DNA from: Neofusicoccum parvum
Lineage: Eukaryota > Ascomycota > Dothideomycetes > Botryosphaeriales > Botryosphaeriaceae
Assembly: GCA_020912385.1 (NCBI GenBank)
Contig: CP087212.1
Coordinates: forward strand, 992,001-1,056,000
Direction: 5' to 3'
DNA length: 64,000 nt
The notes below the pieces were generated by a model, which worked only from the letters and a program-made list of their open reading frames with translations, ran no database searches and had not been told where the DNA came from. This document shows, one piece after another, positions 21,626-32,168 of this stretch. Every line of letters begins with the position of its first letter. Positions within the stretch are counted from its first letter, which is position 1. The translations under genes and the position numbers were made by a program.

Positions 21626-24142
21626 CTACCTCTCCGTCCTCGCCGTGCTGAACACCTTCACCAGCTCCTCGCCCTCCTCGGGGCTCAAGAACTCGTCCAG
21701 CAGCACGTGCGCCATGTTCGCCACCTCGTCCTCGATGCCCGCCTCGAGCACCCGTCCGCCGCTCCCCAGCACCGGCGCCGATTTGGCGCCACCGTAGCCG
21801 CCGCTCACGTCGCGCCCGCCGTCCTCTGCGTCCGTGCCGTCGTCCTCGTTCTCCGTGAACGCGATGCGCGTCAGGGCCACGAGGTGCGCATGGGATGCGC
21901 CGTGCACGGCGGCGAGGCGGGCGCGGCGGTCGACGAGGGCGCGGGTGGCGGGTGAGGTGATGAGGGAGTAGGCGATGCGGGTGGCGAGGCCGACGGCACG
22001 GGCAAGGGCGGTGGCAAGCGGGGTGCCAGGGGCAATGGTATAGAGGTTACAGACGGCGGCGTTAAGGAGGGTGAAGAGGCGGCCAAGGAAGAGCTTGTGG
22101 GAGGCGAGTGCCTCGGCGGCAGGAGCGGAGGACAGGAAGGCTGAGAGAGTTTGGAGGAGGGTGACGCGGAATTGCCAGAGGGCGGGGCGAGTGGTTGGGA
22201 TGGAGGGGGTTTCGTGGAGGAGGGTAGTGAGATAGTCGAAGAGGGTAGCGTTGTTGAGGTCGTGTTCTGCATCTTCTTCGGAAGGGGGGTTGGTGATGGG
22301 TCCGTAGGTTGATGGTGTGATGCTTGTTGACAAAAGTTGGAGTGCAAGTGACTGCGTGGAAAGAAGTGAAGAGGTTAGAAGAGCGAAGATGAACTCCGAG
22401 GGCACGATATGCCAGAAACTGATAGTAGCTTCTGTGTCATGCATGCAGCTCCGTGATACAGTGAGAAGAAGAGTCAGGCACTCGTGAAGGTCGATATGCT
22501 GCTTCCGCTCGGGGTCGTCTAAAGACGTCTTGGCGACGAGGGATGCCGTATCCTGAGCGAACCATCCAATCCCCTCGGCCAGAGACGCGGTTTTCTGGAG
22601 GGGCTCGAAGGCAAGCACAAATTGGAGTGTGTCGATGATGAGATGTAGTGGACGATACTGGCCACGTCAATCGTCGGGTTTCATGAAGTATTGGTGGAGT
22701 TACTGACATAATTTTGGACCTCACACTGCTCCCATAGGGACAAGAGGATTTTGCAAAAGTGTGTGGGGAAGTCGCTAGACTCATCACGGTACAGAGCTAC
22801 GCCATCGAAAATGATAGAGGATAGGAGGCGTGCAGGCGAAGCCGGGAAAGCGAATTGAGAAAATGCTTCAAACGTTCTCATGCGTAGACCCGACGGCCGA
22901 TGGTACATGAGTCTCTTAAGAAGCTAAACAATTAGATTAGCATCATACAGAAAGTTTAAGCACTGCACTCACCTTGAACTTCTGATCGTCTTTCCCAGCA
23001 TCCGCAAAGACATCATCCGCAGGCTCGACATCCGCCAGAACAACCATTCCCTCGTCTGCTGGCTGATGCTCGGAAAGTGGGAGGGGCTGCTTGGATGGGC
23101 TCGCTTCATCGGCAGTGCGTTTCCGCTTCGTGCCTTGCTTCGGAGTGCCCGTCCTCGACTTGTCTCGCGACTTGCTAGGCGACACCATCATGATATCGCC
23201 ATCATCGAAGCCGTCCCCATGTGCTATGCGGTTCTTCCTGGGTGTTGCTACGGCATTCTGTCCTTTCGTGGCATTCCCGTTGGCAGCACCATCTTTCTGG
23301 ACCCGCCGTCCCTGCTTTGCTTTGCTGGTCTCAACCTTGAGGTCTTGCTCCAAGAATTTCTTTTCGTTATCCGTCTTGTTCCACTTTCTTCTCCATTCCT
23401 CGAGCTCCGTCTTCAGTCTAATTATGTCTGCGGCCAGAGTCTTTTGAAGATGTGACAGCTGGGCGGCATGTTCCTTTTCTCTCTTCTCGAAGTTGTCTCG
23501 GATAATGGCTGCTTCGCCGGATTTTGACTGTGCCCTAGCTTCGGCCTCTTTGTAGAGGCGTTCAAGCTGCGATGATCAGCGCTGTGGTTTACGACGGCCA
23601 TGGGATCCTACCTCTTGGATCCGCCCTAGTAAATCTTCCTGCTTTGCGTCCTCTGCTGCCTCCGGCTGGTCGGCGGCCGAAGCGGCATACGAGCCGGCAT
23701 TGTAAGTGCTGTTCCTCGCGTGGCGAGTCAGGCGATGGGCATGGTATGGCTGGATTCCATCGCGGCCGAGATCTTGAGCGGTCCGGCGGGTGGTGTGGGT
23801 GCGGACTGGGGCGGGCGGCTTGCTCCCGAAACGCGGCGGTGGTGCAGCCGCTTGCAGTGTCCGTGCCGGGCCGGTGGCGGTGTTGACGGGTGGACCGGGA
23901 GCAACGAGCTGGCCGTCCAGTTGTATCTGCTCGTCGTCGAAGGCGTCGAAGCCGTAATCGGGAGACGGCGGATACGCAGGCGGCAGGGCTGGGTTCGGGT
24001 GCGTATTCGCGGAAGGCGGCGCGTCGGATTGCACGCGGCGCTGGGTTGCGAGATAGGCGCTGGTTTCCAGGGCGCTCAGGGTGTCGTCGGGCAGCTGGTC
24101 GAGCAGGTCGGCATCGCCAAAGCCGTCGTCGTCGTCGGCCAT
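21626..24142 (-). CDS. DNA-damage checkpoint protein, ATRIP/Rad26/UvsD family
   Basis: Four exons, 24142-23612, 23566-22973, 22923-22708 and 22657-21626; 790 residues; all introns are 45-50 nt and phase 0. The N-terminus is acidic (MADDDDGFGDADLLDQLPDD), as in fungal Rad26/UvsD where this region contacts RPA-coated DNA. A coiled coil follows at about 180-265 (LERLYKEAEARAQ, EKREKEHAAQLSHLQ), then basic/Ser-rich linkers (SKSRDKSRTGTPKQGTKRKR) and a helical-repeat C-terminus (YRPLHLIIDTLQFVLAFEPL; final LLDEFLSPEEGEELVKVFS). ATRIP proteins bind the ATR/Mec1 kinase and bring it to single-stranded DNA. Family is inferred from overall layout and recalled fungal relatives. An upstream in-frame ATG at 24190 would add 16 residues. 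Confidence 0.8.
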
Positions 24143-24667
24143 GCCATTGACAGTCGGCGGTGGTAATGGGGCGGCGCTGAATGGCGGCACGGCGGCGCGT
24201 CGCGGACGTAGCGGAGATGATGGGCGGCCGGGGGTGTGTAAGCGGCGCGTCGGCGTTCACATGTGCCGCGCGGGCGCGGGCGGCGACTGGGCTGCGGCTG
24301 GCGGCTGGCAGCAGTGCCAGGTGCTCTGCAGCCTTGGCGCGTCCGTTGACGTAGATCAGCCTCCGCAGCGCTCCCTCGTTCACTCACCTCGCCAACTGTC
24401 CCGACCTTGCCATCGCTCGCCCTCGCGCCTCCCAGACCTCCGTCCGCGACGACGTGTGCTGGATTTCTCCCGCGACCGTGACCCCAGGCGACCGCGTCAT
24501 CCCGCCGCCCTGCACCGTGCCCGCCTCGCCGCGAAAACGTTGAGTAGCGCGCCAGCCCGATTCCTGCCTCCCCGAGCCCATTCGCACCGGCGGCCCGCTC
24601 AGGAGCGTCTGCGAAAGCGCCCGCGCGAGTTCGTGGTCTTCAGCACCCCCGCGACACCATCGCGACA
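24143..24667. promoter_or_regulatory. Divergent promoter ATRIP/Rad26 and CDS1
   Basis: 525 bp between two start codons on opposite strands. The CDS1 side is C-rich. No specific element is assigned. Confidence 0.5.
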
Positions 24668-26246
24668 ATGACGAAGCCCAGGAAAGACGTCAAGTTCCAG
24701 CACCGGGGGAGCGGCAGCAGCGGCAAGAGTAGGAGGATGTCCATGTCCGAACTCAGCGAGCGCAGTGAGTCTCGCTCCGAGCCTGGCAGCCCTACGCGAA
24801 ACGGCGCCGTTACGAAGCCAGAGGTCAGTAATCCGCCCCACACTCCACCTGGCGGAAGAGACCCGGCAGCTAAACAGGCAGCAGGAACCTCCCAAGTCGG
24901 ACTACGAGAAGAAGAAGGAAACCTTCATTACCCGCACCATCTGGACTCTCGTCATGATCGCCACCTTTTTCTGGGCTATGTTCGCCGGTCACATCTACAT
25001 CATTATCATCGTGACGGCCGTCCAGATCATATCCTTCAAGGAGGTTATCGCAATCTCGAACGTCCCCAGCCGCGCTAGGAGCTTGAGGTTTACAAAGAGC
25101 TTGAATTGGTATTTCCTAGGCACCACCATGTACTTCCTCTACGGCGAGAGTGTGATTTACTACTTCAAGCACATTATCCTCGTCGATAAAATCCTCCTTC
25201 CGTTTGCTACACACCACCGCTTTATCAGCTTCATGCTCTACGTCACTGGTAAGCTCCACAAGCTTCTTGGTCTGTCAAAAATGCTCACTTATCGTCAGGC
25301 TTCGTTTTCTTCGTCGCCTCGCTGCAGAAGGGCCACTACAAGTTCCAGTTCACCCAGTTTGCTTGGACCCACATGGCGCTGTACCTCATCGTTGTCCAAG
25401 CCCATTTCATCATGAACAACATCTTCGAGGGAATGATCTGGTTCTTCCTCCCGGTCTCTCTGGTCATCACAAACGATATCTTCGCCTATATCTGCGGCAT
25501 CACCTTTGGTCGGACTCAATTGATCAAGATTTCGCCCAAGAAGACGGTTGAGGGTTTCCTTGGTGCCTGGGTCTTCACCATCCTCTTTGGCATGCTCCTC
25601 ACGAACATCCTGATGCGGTATAAGTACTTTATCTGCCCTGTTAATGTATGTCCAAAAATCCTCCGACTTTCGAACGACAACTGACAAACAGCAGGACCTT
25701 GGTGCCAACGTCTTCACCGGCCTGGAGTGTGATGTTAACCCTGTCTTCATTCCTCACCTCTACCGCCTCCCATTCATCCCCCCTAACTGGACACACCTCC
25801 CCACCACGATCACCATTGCGCCTATGCAGTTCCACATCCTCGTCTTCGCGACGTTTGCTTCGCTCATCGCACCCTTCGGCGGTTTCTTCGCGTCCGGCCT
25901 CAAGCGCACCTTCAAGATCAAGGACTTCGGTGATTCCATTCCTGGCCACGGTGGCATGACAGATCGCATGGATTGTCAGTTCATCATGGGCTTCTTCGCT
26001 TTCATGTACTACTCCAGCTTCATCGCGGTGTACAAGACCACTGTTGGCGGTCTCATTGAGCAGGCCATCACCGGACTTACCCCGGAGCAACAGATGGAAC
26101 TCGTCAAGGGGTTGAGCAAGCATCTCGTCAACCAGGGTGTGATCCAATCCACAGTAAGTTATTCGCTCACCGTCCAGACAATCGAACACGGTTAACCAGT
26201 CTCCCAGGTCCTTGAGTACCTCTCCGACGAGCTAAAGCGGAGATAA
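24668..26246 (+). CDS. CDS1: Phosphatidate cytidylyltransferase (CDP-diacylglycerol synthase)
   Basis: Five exons: 24668-24823, 24885-25248, 25299-25645, 25695-26153 and 26208-26246; 454 residues. The acceptors of exons 2 and 4 are tandem (GCAGCAG and ACAGCAG), so each may add one Gln (24882 or 25692). It converts CTP and phosphatidic acid into CDP-diacylglycerol and pyrophosphate, the precursor of phosphatidylinositol, phosphatidylserine and cardiolipin. The family signature near residues 353-374 is complete: SGLKRTFKIKDFGDSIPGHG. Several hydrophobic helices precede it (TIWTLVMIATFFWAMFAG, IIIIVTAVQIISF, MALYLIVVQAHFIM, WFFLPVSLVITND). The N-terminal 55 residues are basic and Ser-rich, facing the cytosol in ER enzymes. 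The end EYLSDELKRR comes from a 39-nt last exon. Confidence 0.95.
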
Positions 26247-26526
26247 AGGACGGGGTTGGCCGACACATCGGCTTTTTCTTGCTATCAGATCTCTTGACCA
26301 TACTCGACGATTCTCGAACCCTCGAGTCTTAATATGCCGGGGCTCTCTGGATTCGTGCCACGCGTACCCCATTGGCAACGGCTGCTAAATCTTCCTTTCT
26401 CCCTGTAATCATACAAACGTCTTTCCTCGTTGCTCTCAGTTCCCATCGCTGCGCTCGGCTGGCCGAAGATGTTGAAGTTTGAGCTGTGCTAGCCACATCA
26501 GCAGCCGTCATTCGCGTTGCAGCGCC

Positions 26527-26784
26527 TCATCTCTCCTCTGCTCGGCTCTCAAACCGAGCTTCCTCCTCGTCCTCTCTCGGCTGCGAAATATCAATAGCAT
26601 CCTGCTGCGACTGACCAGAAAGCAGACGGTCCAAGTGGGCCACGTATGAGATGTTGTCCCATGGCTTGATATCAAAGCGCATCTGCAAGTCGGCGCTGGT
26701 GGCCGGGGAAATTGCAAGCGCGTTAATGCTGGGATGGCGGTTGGTGGCGGGAAAAGCGTAGGCTAGAACAAATGCAATACCCAT
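26527..26784 (-). CDS. Possible small uncharacterised protein
   Basis: An open frame of 85 residues from ATG 26784 (MGIAFVLAYAF start, then MRFDIKPWDNISYVAHLDRL and an acidic end EDEEEARFESRAEER). The second half looks like real protein. The first half may instead be an intron: GTGAGA sits just before the ATG, a CATTAACG branch candidate and TTGCAG acceptor follow, which would place the start in an undetected upstream exon. I do not recognise the family. Confidence 0.35.
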   Translation of the reverse strand: MGIAFVLAYAFPATNRHPSINALAISPATSADLQMRFDIKPWDNISYVAHLDRLLSGQSQQDAIDISQPREDEEEARFESRAEER

Positions 26785-26811
26785 TTTCTCACCAATTGGC
26801 AAAGGGTGCAA

Positions 26812-28309
26812 TTTTGCGGCGTGTGACGTAAGAGGGAAGGAAACGAAACAGGAAAATCAGGGTCGATGCTTTGAGGCGCAAGCGGCGCCAGGCGGGAACG
26901 AGGCGAGCGAAGCGAACCAGCGATCTCCAGATGACGACAGGGGGCGAGCTTATCCGGACTTCATCGCCGCCCGCAGTCCTGATCCTCGACGCCGGCCAAA
27001 ATGCTGACGCAGCGCAGAAGAGCATCTGCATATCGACACGTCATTCAGGGTGAGTCCCGGGGTGGATGAGCTGTCTTGCTGGAGACGGCGCGAGGTGAGC
27101 GCTCTTACTCGACGCAATTTCGGCGAGATGAAGGGGTTTTATTGACGGCGTAGATAGAGTCGCTTGTATAGAGAGGCTCTGTTTATTAATTGCGAAATAT
27201 GATCGCCTCCGCGAACCCGTGTTCAATTCCGGCAGCGGCATTGCGGCCTCTGGCGGTGCAGCGAGTCATGTCTGGAGTTGAAGCATCAATGCAGACGGTT
27301 CAAGTTCCTCATCCGGATGGCCTTTTGAATCTGTCCCGGTCTCCACGCCCTCAGTGATACCGCTGTTGGTCCCCGCTGTTCTTTTTGATCTTTTTTATTT
27401 TTTTCCCGGGAGTTAACTCGATCGTATACATTGCATCGCGTACGCGCCGCATCCGACCACCAGATTTGTCTTGTTTCGGGATGCACGACAGAGCGTCAAG
27501 TTGGAGACTGTCCTCAAAAATGTCAAGCTATCTTCACGATACTTCAACTCCCCGAGGGATAGCCTGATCTTGGGCTGGGTGAGTGGACTGGACCACAAAG
27601 CCAGAAGACGATTGACAGTGAATAGCAAGAGCGGGACCACCGGAAGGAGAGAGCAGCGAGGTGAGGTGCCTTAGTTGGTTCCAGAAGCGATGGCATTCTC
27701 CCTCTTTCCAAGTGAATGCCATCAAGCTTGGTCACTCTGGACCTTGCGCCACTATTGTCTTTCGTTGGTTCGTTCTTCAACACATGCGCCCCGATCAAGT
27801 GTTTTCCAGCTCCTTTGGCGGCGCTTGCGTATGCGTGCCCACTACCTCACACAAATCACTGCCTCATCTCTCAAATGCCTATCTCTTGCCATGGTCGTCC
27901 TCGATCTCAGTACATCAACAAGGATGACTGCCGCCTCGCTGGGGTCCTCAACACCGCCAGCGACATGAGTTCACACTGTACGGTCGATCCAAAACGGGGC
28001 GACGGCCGCCATATACTGGGCAAGAGCACGGGTAGTTGGCGCATTCTTCAGGATGAAACAGTGCAGGAAGAACATGGGAGGTTGAAGCATTCGTCCGGAT
28101 GGATTCTGCGCCTTCCTTGCCGCGCCTTCCCATCCGAATGAGTGCCTCAGGTCCCTTTGCCCCATCGCCGCTGCCTCCGTTGGCCCCGCGACTCGGTACC
28201 ATCGACACGTCTAAGTCACCGCGCTCCTTCCCTCCACAACAGCTACAACATCAGCGAACCTCCAACCGGCGTCTTACCAGTATTCTGCTTATCGGACAGC
28301 ATTTCAACC
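26812..28309. other. Intergenic with no supported gene
   Basis: An ATG at 26999 followed by 16 codons (MLTQRRRASAYRHVIQ) and a good GTGAGT donor hints at a first exon, but no following exon was found. The rest is promoter-type sequence for the gene at 28310. Confidence 0.4.
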
Positions 28310-29212
28310 ATGCCGGTTATCCCTGGCGATCCTGCCGCTCCCGCGACGAAGAGGATCTCGGTCACGACGTTCTTTCTCGTCCAGAAGACCGTTCCGAAGG
28401 GCCCTGTGTCGTCAAAGCCGCTTCCCGGCGGCTATGGCGCGCCCTTCAACCCGTTCGGCCTCCCGCAGCCGCGCTGGCCCGTCCCCATCCCGCGCCCGTC
28501 TACATTCTCCATCGCCGCAGCTCTTAGTGGCGGTAATGAGAACCGCGGCGCCTCCACGCCCGTCCCTAAGGAGGCCGACTTCGCGGAGAACGACGTAGAG
28601 ACCCCCACTGAGCCCGCCGCCGTCGAGACCAGCGCCGACGCCCTCAGCGGCTCGGACAGCGAAGAAGATCATCCTCCCAAGAAGCGCGTCCGCATCACCA
28701 GCCCCGCCGCACCGCAGGACCGTCCCACCGGCACGCCGCGCGTGGCCATCGCTCCCATGTCCTCAACCATGACGGTCCAGACGGCCTCCACGTCCGCGCC
28801 GAAGCGCACGGCGTCCACGAGCCCGTCGCCGGCGCCGTCGCCGAAGAAGGCCAGGCCGCCGCAGCAGCTCCGCAGGAAGGTCGACACGCGCAGCGCCCGG
28901 CAGAAGCGCCAGGACGCCACCGTGCCCACCGGCAAGCGCGCCTTCCACCGGACCGTCGACGCCGCCGTCGCCGCCAACCCTTTCCCCGCCGCGCCGCCGC
29001 CCAAGCCGCCCACTCCGCCGCAGGCGTCCTCGAGCGGAGCTGCTGCTGCTTCTTCTTCTGCCGCTGCTGCTATGCCGACCTCTCCCGGTCTCTACGGCGG
29101 CGGATCCACGGTCAAGTACGAGGATGACTTCACGACGGCGTTGAAGAAGGAGGTCATGTTTCGCAGGGCGAACATGGAGATTGACCCGCCTGCCGAGGAC
29201 TTCCTTGACTGA
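28310..29212 (+). CDS. Uncharacterised Pro/Ala/Ser-rich basic protein, probably nuclear
   Basis: Single exon, 300 residues from MPVIPGDPAAPATKRIS. The frame stays open upstream to 28142, but the ATG at 28310 fits the conserved-looking start. The N-terminus contains a compact segment (ISVTTFFLVQKTVPKGP, GGYGAPFNPFGLPQPRWPVP). The middle is acidic (GSDSEEDHPPKKRVRI), with nuclear-localisation-like clusters KKRVR and PSPKKARPPQQLRRK. The C-terminal 40 residues (YEDDFTTALKKEVMFRRANM) look structured and are preceded by an Ala/Ser/Pro linker. No enzyme motif is seen. Strong G/C-ending codons support real coding. Function unknown. Confidence 0.65.
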   Translation: MPVIPGDPAAPATKRISVTTFFLVQKTVPKGPVSSKPLPGGYGAPFNPFGLPQPRWPVPIPRPSTFSIAAALSGGNENRGASTPVPKEADFAENDVETPTEPAAVETSADALSGSDSEEDHPPKKRVRITSPAAPQDRPTGTPRVAIAPMSSTMTVQTASTSAPKRTASTSPSPAPSPKKARPPQQLRRKVDTRSARQKRQDATVPTGKRAFHRTVDAAVAANPFPAAPPPKPPTPPQASSSGAAAASSSAAAAMPTSPGLYGGGSTVKYEDDFTTALKKEVMFRRANMEIDPPAEDFLD

Positions 29213-30043
29213 GTCGGGGGAGTCGGTGGGGGGAAGTTGATGGGCTATTGTTCGTTGAGCATAGTTTCCTGTTCAGGCTTGCCCATTCTTACGGGGTGGA
29301 TGTTTTGGGATCCGGTGATCCATTGCTTGGTTCACTACTTTTTGCTTATGGCGGCCGTTTCTGGATGGGCTTGTTGCTTGTTTGGAGGCTTGGGAATGCC
29401 ATTGTCTGGATTGGGAATCGGGGTTCTTTACTTTTAGCAGTGGTGCTATGGATAATCACGAGCGGAGGAGAGGGAGTGTGTAGATCTCCAGCGAGACAAC
29501 ACTCTGCTCTCTACACGACAACTTTGCGTAGGTAGTTTAAGCATTCTTCCGGATGATTTTAATACATTCCATAGAGGACGTTCTTATCCGGACAAAAGCT
29601 TCAACTTCCATCATTCTTGCTCTCACGTAAAAAGTAGAACGCTGCAGTCTCTTTATGCTAACACAGTTAAAACGGCCCCCTGAAGTGACAGTAACAATCT
29701 CCGGACCCGATCTCTGGACCTCTGCGGCACAGGGCTATGTGATCAGTCAACCCGCCCAAAGATAGCCTGATACTAACGTAGCCTGAGAATGTCCCAATGC
29801 CTTCATGCCGCCACCGCCATAATCCTATCTTCGATATGCGGAGCAACTTTGATGCGACCAACCAGAGCTCTCTGTCCATCCGCCGTCCTCACCGTCCGCT
29901 TTGTTCCTACTCCGGTCCGGCTCTATCGGTTGTTCTAGCGCAGTCTACCACGTGGTGGCACGTCGCCATTCACACGGCTGGCCCGAGCACCCGCCGCAAG
30001 CCTCCGCCTTTCGTCTCCCGCATCAGTGTAGGGTTCCGTGGCC
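29213..30043. other. Intergenic
   Basis: 3' region of the Pro/Ala-rich gene and upstream region of the doubtful gene at 30044. No repeat or RNA gene recognised. Confidence 0.4.
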
Positions 30044-30704
30044 ATGACCATAGAACCAACCACGCCAGCCTATAGAGCCATCATCCAGATAACTGGGAAT
30101 AACCGCATCGCGCCCGAATTCGGCTTCAAGTACAGCACAAAGGAGAAATTTGCAATGGCGACATGCATGATGCATCCCGTCAGCATCAACCCCGAGCAGT
30201 ACGAATTTGCAAGGCTCGACTTCAACGCACCCAGGGGCGGGCGTGGCATGATCGGGGATCTACCTTTCCGCGGTCAGACTAAGGACTACGGAGTTGAGAT
30301 GCTCATTGAACCACAACCACTATTACTTATCTCTACTTGTTACTTGCCTTTTTTCCCCTTTCTTTTCACGGAAGTAAAAAAGACCAGGTGCTGACATGGC
30401 TTCCTATCACAGCATCCTTCTGTGGCGGCTGGCATGTGTGGGTACTACCACTACGGTGAGAAGTTTCTGAATCCGGCGGACTGGATCAAACGGGCGGAGC
30501 ACGTAAACCCTTCCGAGCAGATCATTTTCGGCAGCATCTCAAACATAGCCATTCCAGTCTAAGCGGAGAATGGACCAACATGATCGAGAACGCATGTATG
30601 AAAGACGAGTCTCCACCAAAGGAGAAACTGGATGGCGGCACGCTGACTGCGGCAGTCGCCCGTGGGCCTGGCGTCGTCAGTGAAGCGCATGATAAGTCTT
30701 GACT
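30044..30704 (+). CDS. Doubtful uncharacterised gene or relic
   Basis: ATG 30044 opens a frame of 116 codons (MTIEPTTPAYRAIIQ, then EFGFKYSTKEKFAMAT). Just past a GCTGAC branch and a CACAG acceptor at 30412, a second protein-like stretch follows (HPSVAAGMCGYYHYGEKFLN, ADWIKRAEHVNPSEQIIFGS) to TAA 30560-30562. Beyond it another frame resembles coding to TGA 30702-30704 (GEWTNMIENACMKDESPP). The donor for the first junction and the 3' structure cannot be settled: alternatives are a GTAAAA donor giving a 39-nt intron, a GTAAAC donor at the AEH codons, or frameshift decay. No family recognised. Confidence 0.35.
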
Positions 30705-32168
30705 CTTGAGCGGGCGTTACAGAAACTTTCACATATCATTCTGAAGGAGGCACGGTTCGACAGATAGCGCGAATTCAGTAGAAAGGAATGGGCAAGTATC
30801 TGCTAATCTAGAGGAAATTTGTAATAATCCGTGAAACCTCGTTGACTAGCTTCAAAGTGTCAGTATCAGCAATATCAAGGCAATATGCGGCGTCAAGATT
30901 CAGGCCTTCTAGTTTAACCTCGAAAAGCCTGAACAAAAGATAGCACTTCGTGTCAATATTGCGGACTTTTGTTGTGACTAATAACATCACCATCGGAATC
31001 CATTATGCACATTAACATATACTATCCTGCATGTCCCACATAAGCTGCCTGCCCGTCCTGTATGGTACCCGTCTGCTTCTCCTCAAGCCAACCGCGGAAC
31101 TCTCCACAACCCCAGAACAAGACAGCCCCAAGACCACCATTTCTCGTGATTCTCTTCCAACCTCTCTTTACAACTCCCTTTCGCTTAGCCTCCACTCCTC
31201 CCCAAAGCTCCAAGGCCACAGCTCCAAGGAACCACCCATCCAACCAAGTCTGGAGATACCACAGAGACAGCGCGTCCACCAACCCTCTGACCGTTCCGCA
31301 CAAGCCATCAATAAATCAAACATTAAGACGCCAAAAGTGGCGGGGCAAACTCAACGACAACAAGACATACTCCCATATCTCTATTCACAATACGAGTCAG
31401 ACATTAGCGGATATCGTCCCCTCCCTCGTTTTCCACAGCCACAGCGCTCCCTGTTTTTCCCATTCACCACCGTCTCTGCCTCTTCTCGCGCCAGCCTGAT
31501 GCGCATCCGACTGTTCCGAGGTGGTCGGAACGTGCAAAATTGATGAGTGTCCATCAAGACGATGGACTACGGGTAGTAGCAAAACACGTCCGCAGGGACG
31601 AGATAGGCAAACGGCAAGACACAACGCGCGAGGTAGACCAAAAAACAGCAGCAGCGCTCCGACAGCTCAGAGCCGGGCAACTCGTCGTACGTTTCGGCTC
31701 AGGGTTCGTGGACGCCAGTAGCGTCCAACAAAAGATATCTCCAAAGAAAAAAAAAAGCCCAAATAAAGGTTTTCCTCCCATAGAAAAAGAAAAAGTGGGT
31801 GATAAGCGAAACGCCCTGCTCAAACGAAGTAAAAAACTCGCACCCAAAAACGAGGAGGAAGAAAGTAAAGTATCGGTAATACCTCCATCTCTCTTCCTCG
31901 ACTCATTTTCTTATCCAGTTCCAAAAGCACAAAAGTGTTGTTGCGTGATCTATCACACAACATCCCAAAATAAACAGGGCCGTCCAGGCCCACGTCTTCT
32001 GGAACCCAAAAAGGCGTGTAGAAGAAAGGCGTCCAAAAGGGTGCGGATTTAATAGGTTGAAGAAAGGAAACTCGTAGCACTTCTATTCCCACATGACTTT
32101 AATTCGACAGCACGCTTGAAGTTGCGGAAGGAGAAGAGAAAAGAAAAAGAGTAATCGATGTTGGAAAA
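30705..32168. other. Gene-free stretch 3' of BST1
   Basis: Open frames here (for example 31031-31543 and 31540-32052 on the plus strand) are low complexity, Pro/Ser- or Lys-rich, without splice logic or known domains. A run of A at about 31747-31756 is present. Likely the BST1 3' UTR plus spacer. Confidence 0.45.

Noticed and set aside
27205..27225. GTTCAATTCC resembling a tRNA B box
   Set aside because: The flanking bases do not form a T stem and there is no A box or acceptor stem.
31031..32052. Two plus-strand frames of about 170 codons
   Set aside because: Pro/Ser- and Lys-rich low complexity in the BST1 3' region, without splice or domain support.
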